Source of the DNA: Sulfobacillus thermosulfidooxidans DSM 9293
GTDB lineage: Bacteria > Bacillota > Sulfobacillia > Sulfobacillales > Sulfobacillaceae
Length of the DNA stretch: 64,000 bases
Assembly (NCBI RefSeq): GCF_900176145.1
Contig: NZ_FWWY01000001.1
Span: forward strand, 3,267,011-3,331,010
Reading direction: 5' to 3'
The position numbers were made by a program, and so were the translations under genes. Below the pieces are notes generated by a model that was given only the letters and a program-made list of their open reading frames with translations, made no database searches and was not told the origin of the DNA. Numbering within the stretch: position 1 is the stretch's first letter; every line of letters begins with the position of its first letter. Shown in pieces: positions 59,369 to 64,000 of the stretch.

Positions 59369-60733
59369 TTAACGAAAATCATCGGACGTAAAAATCCTCT
59401 CAAGAACCGGCAAAATGTGGTGCACAATCACCGATGCCCAGTACCGGCGATTCAACGAAAATCGATCAATGTCTGAACGGGGATCGAGGTCATAAAGACT
59501 TGCAGAAATCTGGTTAAGGAAAGTCACCGTAAGATTTCCTGCATGATTCTTTCTAGGCCAATGAATTTGAACTGCCAAAGGAAGAGAACGGTGGCGGATG
59601 GTCCACAGTCCCGTATGCGAACTAAGCTTATCAATCATCCATGAAGAGCCCAAGCGTATCCGGCGGGGAATACGCATGGCTGGCAGCCTCGGCCAAGAAT
59701 ATCCTTTAAGATTTTCTGTGGCCATTTCTTTCCAACGGCTAGCCTGTGCCCGTTCCATGAGTGACATCCATGTATGCTGTTCACTATAAACAAGGGGTGT
59801 CATCACGGACTGTAGATGAAAGATTGGAAAATGATGCATTTCTTGGCGCATGATTTTCACAGCATGCCGAGTCAGAGGCCGCTGATTTAATGTGTAATGC
59901 GCCTCAAGCCGGGTACCTTGTTTCCATCGTTTTAAAGATACTTGAGTGGACCACCATGCATTCCAACGGGGGCTAGACCACTGCATTGTCGCCCGTAATC
60001 CTCGGGGTTCAGGCCAATGCGAAACTCCGTCCCAAAATTGGGATTGATCGCCGGAAATTTTTAGACCTAACCAGCTCAGTCGGACGGGCAGACCTAAGAT
60101 GGTGTTGGGATTATGAAGCTGCTCTTGGCGCCAACTGACTTTCACAGGACGCGTGCCTAATCGATTGGCGAGTTGTTGCCACCACAGTTGCAATATGGAC
60201 TCATGGTTATCTGCCGCATTGATGCGCCATTCCTCCATGCCGTAGGGATGCTGCCATTGTTCAAACACACCAAAATCTGTCCGCGCCGCCTGTTGCAGGC
60301 GACCTTGCTCCCACCATTCAATCTGATCCAGAGTCCGCCATGCTGCCGGATCCCAACTATCAATAACATGCGACCAAATCCATGAATTGTGCGGAGCGCG
60401 AACAATCACAGTCCGTGGATTCCAGGCAATCCAGGCATCGCCCCCACAGGGGATGAATAGACTATCAGGGCCAGACGCTACCAAAAAATGTAACAAATAA
60501 CGCCAAGTTAATTGAACCTCCATGGGGTTCAACCAACCTTCCAATTCCAGCGGAGAGTGAGACCATGGTAGCCATGGCTCTAATTGTGTCAGACTTTTTC
60601 CCTTTAACAGTAAGGTCCGCGCTGTGATATCTTTTTGAAGTCCTCTGAGCCATTCTTCCGTTTGCTGAACATCTGTCCAAAATCCGCGCGTGATAGTTGA
60701 GATGTTCGGCGAGAACTGCGCAATTAATTGCAA
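59369..60733 (-). CDS. Uncharacterised tryptophan-rich protein, 454 aa
   Basis: I do not recognise this protein. It is soluble, has no signal peptide or membrane helix and contains about 34 Trp (roughly 7.5%), several as WW pairs (IEWWEQ, QLWWQQ, NAWWST). There are only one Cys and many Gln/Arg/His residues. No catalytic motif is apparent. I favour TTG 60733 behind GGGAG; the frame continues to a GTG at 60745. It is divergent from the peptidoglycan-binding propeller gene with 139 bases between, and convergent with the LON-domain gene, 12 bases away. Confidence 0.65.
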   Translation of the reverse strand: MQLIAQFSPNISTITRGFWTDVQQTEEWLRGLQKDITARTLLLKGKSLTQLEPWLPWSHSPLELEGWLNPMEVQLTWRYLLHFLVASGPDSLFIPCGGDAWIAWNPRTVIVRAPHNSWIWSHVIDSWDPAAWRTLDQIEWWEQGRLQQAARTDFGVFEQWQHPYGMEEWRINAADNHESILQLWWQQLANRLGTRPVKVSWRQEQLHNPNTILGLPVRLSWLGLKISGDQSQFWDGVSHWPEPRGLRATMQWSSPRWNAWWSTQVSLKRWKQGTRLEAHYTLNQRPLTRHAVKIMRQEMHHFPIFHLQSVMTPLVYSEQHTWMSLMERAQASRWKEMATENLKGYSWPRLPAMRIPRRIRLGSSWMIDKLSSHTGLWTIRHRSLPLAVQIHWPRKNHAGNLTVTFLNQISASLYDLDPRSDIDRFSLNRRYWASVIVHHILPVLERIFTSDDFR

Positions 60734-60872
60734 GGAATCTCCCACCTATGACCGTTATGACGTTATGACCAGTATATCAAAGTCGTGCCCGTTTCTTCGC
60801 CAGATCTATTCATCACGTGTCGTAGTCACCTTTTGGCGAATCGTGCATATGTTTCCAGTAGGAGGGAAAAAG

Positions 60873-62666
60873 ATGGCAAATTTTCAAAGCAACTTGCCGG
60901 AGTACGCGTTCGGATCGCGCACTCTCCGGTTTGAAGTCCCCAATATTCGGGGCACCGATGTCAAAGTTTTTCAACGCATTTATGACACCATGTTAGAATT
61001 GATGAATCCGCCCCTTGGTCCTATGGGGTCGCGAATCCTCATTGACGGAATCTTTGGTCCAGAAACTCACCAAGCCGTGTTAAATGTTCAAAGTTATTTT
61101 GGTATTGGCCAAGATGGCATTATCGGTCCACAAACGTATAACGTGTTGGGCCAAGATGCCAAAGCCTATGGTGGTCCGGCTTTTGGCAGTCGCCTACTGG
61201 GTCCTGGTGACCAAGGAGGTGATGTCACCGTTTTGCAAAACCGTCTAAACTGTCTGTGGTACGCGGAAAAATTATTCGACCCTGCTGATGGACTATTTGG
61301 CAATCGTACTCAACAAGCTGTATTAGCTTTTCAAGGCGATAATCTCACCTATCGTCATTGGAAATTACCGTTTGATGGAACGGTCGATGCCTCGACGTTT
61401 AATATTCTATGGATTTCCACGTTCACTGGCGGTCGCAATTTGTTTGAAGGCAGGAATGGATTTGATACAGCTGGGCTACAAGTGATCTTGAAAAATCTCG
61501 CTTTTTATCGTGGACGTGTTGATGGGTATTATGGTCAGGCTACAAAAGAGGCGGTAAAAGCCTTCCAAAAGGTTGCCGGAATTACAGTCGACGGGATTGC
61601 TGGTCCCCAAACCTTTCACGCATTAGGTCTCACCAACCGGGTTTTTTGGTATTCGCTTGATGAGCGTCCCCGCTCTCTCATCGGCAACTTGAATACCATT
61701 GTCGAAATTTCTTCCACCGTTGATCCCATTAACCACGACAATAATCCCTATGCCATTACTATCGCGCCGTACACGTTCGATGACACTCATACCGTCCTAA
61801 AACATGGGGATTTGGTAGTTTCAAACATTAATAACGCATCTGGTGTCATGGGATTAGGCACCACGTTAGAACGCATTGTCAATGGCCAACCTGAGCGATT
61901 TTTCGGGGAAGCGAAATCCCCCATTGCTGTCGCCATAAGCAATTTAGGTCCGCCATGGATTGCCGATTACGGTTTGAATCCCAATGGTGCCGACGGTTTA
62001 GTCCAAGTCATTACACCGAACGGAACCCTGTTTAGTGGAGGCAATATCCGGCGCCCTTTGTTTGCTGGGCCTTGGGGAATGCAGTTCAATTTTGGGGAGT
62101 TTTACGGTCTTACGCCCGCATTCTTTTCAACAAACGTGCTCACGGGCACCATAGACAGAATGACGCATTTTCATCCACCCAATTTTAATGGAGATACCGT
62201 AGTCCGGCAAATCGGGTCAGGATTTGCCCACACTGGCACCACCATCTCCACGGTCTTCGGTCCTCAAGGGCTCGTCTGGCTTCCCATAGGTGACGTCCTG
62301 TACGTTGCAGACGGAGCCGATAGCCGTATTAGCGCCTTGTCTCCTGCTACAACGACCTCGTCTGATCTTAACAATGGGTTAACTGTTTATCATGGCGCCC
62401 CGTTAAATAAGCCAGCGGGGCTGGCGTTAAATCCGGAAAATGGGCATCTAGTTGCAGTAAACCAGGGCAACAATGAAGCCATCGAACTTAATCCGCGGAC
62501 AGGACGCGTCATGTCACGAAAAACTTTAGACCCCACACCAGTCAATCCGGTGACGGGTCAAGGCTCGGCTTTATTTGGCATCGCCATCGCTGTCGATGAC
62601 AGTGGCGACTTACTCGTATATTACACCGATGATAATACCAATACGCTCAACTTACTCAAACGCTAA
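60873..62666 (+). CDS. Triple peptidoglycan-binding / beta-propeller protein without signal peptide
   Basis: A 597-residue protein. Three PG_binding_1 repeats occupy about residues 25-255: GIFGPETHQAVLNVQSYFG, GLFGNRTQQAVLAFQ and GYYGQATKEAVKAFQKVAG. The rest (about 270-597) is beta-rich with NHL-like turns (VAISNLGPPWIADYG, VLYVADGADSRISAL, GLALNPENGHLVAVNQG), consistent with a beta-propeller. The start is ATG 60873 behind AGGAGGG; neither this nor the open frame back to 60690 provides a signal peptide. It might be deposited on spores by the mother cell or exported by a non-classical route; unproven. Confidence 0.75.
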   Translation: MANFQSNLPEYAFGSRTLRFEVPNIRGTDVKVFQRIYDTMLELMNPPLGPMGSRILIDGIFGPETHQAVLNVQSYFGIGQDGIIGPQTYNVLGQDAKAYGGPAFGSRLLGPGDQGGDVTVLQNRLNCLWYAEKLFDPADGLFGNRTQQAVLAFQGDNLTYRHWKLPFDGTVDASTFNILWISTFTGGRNLFEGRNGFDTAGLQVILKNLAFYRGRVDGYYGQATKEAVKAFQKVAGITVDGIAGPQTFHALGLTNRVFWYSLDERPRSLIGNLNTIVEISSTVDPINHDNNPYAITIAPYTFDDTHTVLKHGDLVVSNINNASGVMGLGTTLERIVNGQPERFFGEAKSPIAVAISNLGPPWIADYGLNPNGADGLVQVITPNGTLFSGGNIRRPLFAGPWGMQFNFGEFYGLTPAFFSTNVLTGTIDRMTHFHPPNFNGDTVVRQIGSGFAHTGTTISTVFGPQGLVWLPIGDVLYVADGADSRISALSPATTTSSDLNNGLTVYHGAPLNKPAGLALNPENGHLVAVNQGNNEAIELNPRTGRVMSRKTLDPTPVNPVTGQGSALFGIAIAVDDSGDLLVYYTDDNTNTLNLLKR

Positions 62667-62667
62667 G

Positions 62668-62702
62668 CGCATCCAGGAGCCTTTATTAGGCTCCTGGATG
62701 CG
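62668..62702. terminator. Strong bidirectional terminator
   Basis: Bases 62668-62681 and 62689-62702 (CGCATCCAGGAGCC / GGCTCCTGGATGCG) form a perfect 14-bp stem with a 7-nt loop. It ends the propeller gene and overlaps the last codons of the convergent FetB-like gene. Confidence 0.75.
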
Positions 62703-63459
62703 TGTTAATCAATTGTTGGGATGGCGTGAACGCCACACGGGACAAAATGAACCCTAACAATGTACTGGTAATCATGACCGCCGTAGCGAGCACTAGCATC
62801 ACCATAATCTGTAATTCTACAGCGGAAATGGGATTATCTCCAGCCAAAATAGCTCCTGTCATCATTCCCGGTAATGTGACCAGTCCTACCGTTTTCATTG
62901 AATCGAGGGTCGGAATCATTCCGCTTTTTATGGAAGGAGACAGGACCTGTTGAATAGCCGTTTCGGGCGTGGCCCCGAGGCTTAAATACGTCTCGACCCA
63001 GTCCCGCTTAATTTTAAGGTCTTCAAGAAATCGGCTCAAAACCAACCCACTGGCAATCATGGAGTTGCCAATAATCATTCCCCCCACAGGAATAACATAG
63101 CGAGGAGTCGATTGAATAATGGTCAGGACTAATAACAGGGCTAAAGTTAAAATCGTCCCGGAGGCGATCGCTAAAGTCGTCCACCAAAAAATTCTAGGAA
63201 TTCCTCGACCTCGTCGACTGGCATTTTGACTGGCAATCAATATCATGAGCAATAACATCAGGAAGGTCCAGTACCAATGGTTAGCTTGAAAGATGACATT
63301 AAGCACAAGTCCGACGAGAAACAGTTGCCCAAAGGTGCGTATAGTTCCTTCCAGAAGGTCCCGTTCCAAACCATATCGCCGCACGCGAGAAATTATCATA
63401 CCCATGGCAATGAGAACCAGCAACAAAATGAGTTTACCCGGTGCCAAAGCTAAATGCAT
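62686..63459 (-). CDS. FetB-like ABC transporter permease (UPF0014)
   Basis: A 257-residue membrane protein with about seven helices, of the UPF0014/FetB family that exports iron with an ATPase partner. Conserved parts are VIPVGGMIIGNSMIASGLVLSRFLEDL, LSLGATPETAIQ (coupling helix, with the E/G pattern), and LPGMMTGAILAGDNPISAVELQIM. ATG 63459 immediately follows the stop of the ATPase gene. Iron export would fit an iron-rich acidic habitat, but the cargo is inferred from the family. The 3' end overlaps the bidirectional terminator. Confidence 0.88.
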   Translation of the reverse strand: MHLALAPGKLILLLVLIAMGMIISRVRRYGLERDLLEGTIRTFGQLFLVGLVLNVIFQANHWYWTFLMLLLMILIASQNASRRGRGIPRIFWWTTLAIASGTILTLALLLVLTIIQSTPRYVIPVGGMIIGNSMIASGLVLSRFLEDLKIKRDWVETYLSLGATPETAIQQVLSPSIKSGMIPTLDSMKTVGLVTLPGMMTGAILAGDNPISAVELQIMVMLVLATAVMITSTLLGFILSRVAFTPSQQLINTHPGA

Positions 63460-64000
63460 TTAAGACAACACTCCTTGTTGAGAGTTCCCAAAAAACCGCT
63501 CAGTAATGTCCTGACCAATTTCATGCCATTGTCCATGTAGAGCAACTGTTCCGGATTCTAAATATAAAATGTCGTCCGCATATCGCTCGACTTCATCCAA
63601 AAAATGGCTCACCCAAATAACTGCTAATCGATCCTGCCATTGTCGAAACAAATTTTGAATCAAATCCCCAATTTCAATGCGACTGCGCGGATCTAATGCC
63701 GCAGTGGGTTCATCCAGTAAAATAACATCGGGACGGTTAGCTAAAACCCGGGCTAGGGCAACCCGGTGACGCTCGCCTCCGCTTAGTTCACGGGCGGAAC
63801 GCTGTAAATAACTCTTGGGGAGAGACACCATATCCAGATATTCTTCGGGATTTACTGTTTCTTTCCAAATCCGGGGCCCAGCCAGAATATTGTCCAATAC
63901 GCTCCCTTCTAGCATCACGGCACCTTGCAAGGCCAGACCCACGCGCTTACGTAAGAGCGGAATTGGCCATTGTTCATAGGGTTTATCCATAAACCATCTT
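63460..64000 (-). CDS. FetA-like ABC transporter ATPase, 5'-truncated by the window edge
   Basis: The C-terminal ~180 residues of an ABC ATPase. Visible are the Q-loop region (VGLALQGAVMLEGSVLDNIL), signature ELSGGERHRVALARV, Walker B VILLDEPTAALDP and the H-loop VIWVSHFLDEV. Walker A is beyond the window. The frame is open to base 64000, so ATG 63990 is internal. It is coupled without spacing to the FetB-like permease, together forming an iron-export-type transporter. Confidence 0.9.
   Translation of the reverse strand, partial: RWFMDKPYEQWPIPLLRKRVGLALQGAVMLEGSVLDNILAGPRIWKETVNPEEYLDMVSLPKSYLQRSARELSGGERHRVALARVLANRPDVILLDEPTAALDPRSRIEIGDLIQNLFRQWQDRLAVIWVSHFLDEVERYADDILYLESGTVALHGQWHEIGQDITERFFGNSQQGVLS

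Overview
The window looks like a chromosomal segment of an acidophilic, spore-forming Bacillota, most likely Sulfobacillus or a close relative. This is an inference from gene content and order. Sporulation-type proteins (SpoVK-like ATPase, SleB-like lysozyme, PdaB-like deacetylase, YaaH-like GH18) sit in Bacillus-like gene neighbourhoods, with near-balanced base composition and persulfide-handling genes. No rRNA, tRNA or CRISPR array was seen. Both window edges cut a gene: codA at the left and a fetA-like ATPase at the right.

Region 1 (1-12.6 kb) is accessory metabolism. It holds cytosine deaminase, a small DUF2892 membrane protein under two adjacent palindromes, a secreted transglutaminase-like protein, and a persulfide-dioxygenase-like / MFS / DsrE operon divergent from a Cys-containing ArsR regulator. 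It also holds two more MFS carriers, a pterin carbinolamine dehydratase, a 2H phosphoesterase, and an ECF sigma factor coupled to a membrane-anchored beta-propeller protein.

Region 2 (12.6-18.7 kb) reads as a fatty-acid degradation operon (acyl-CoA dehydrogenase, SCP2 protein, thiolase, all on the minus strand). It is split by about 3.3 kb of GC-rich DNA carrying two different IS110-family elements side by side. One has its long structured non-coding part downstream of the recombinase gene (IS1111-like layout). The other has it upstream (IS110-like layout). These non-coding parts are the best candidates here for bridge/seek guide RNAs. Element 2 also abuts a strong ribosome binding site and start codon of a gene that is now missing.

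Region 3 (18.8-35.5 kb) resembles the Bacillus mutS-mutL-miaA ... spoVK-ynbA-ynbB ... lexA neighbourhood. Here hflX (ynbA) is replaced by a short unrelated-looking GTPase, and a peptidase, an MFS carrier and a SleB-like enzyme are interspersed. The leader of the SpoVK-like gene can fold in two mutually exclusive ways.

Region 4 (35.5-58.5 kb) carries NiaR, two D-Ala-D-Ala carboxypeptidases and DedA, then a long minus-strand block. Its order (asnS, rodZ-like, rimO, pgsA, short FtsH-like protease with an unknown partner, cinA, DEAD-box helicase, recA, recX, ferredoxin, ymdB, peptidases) resembles the Firmicute pgsA-cinA-recA-rny-ymdB locus, but rny is absent.

Region 5 (58.6-64 kb) holds a stand-alone LON-domain protein whose promoter contains a perfect palindrome, an unknown Trp-rich protein, a protein with three peptidoglycan-binding repeats plus a propeller but no signal peptide, and a FetAB-like exporter.
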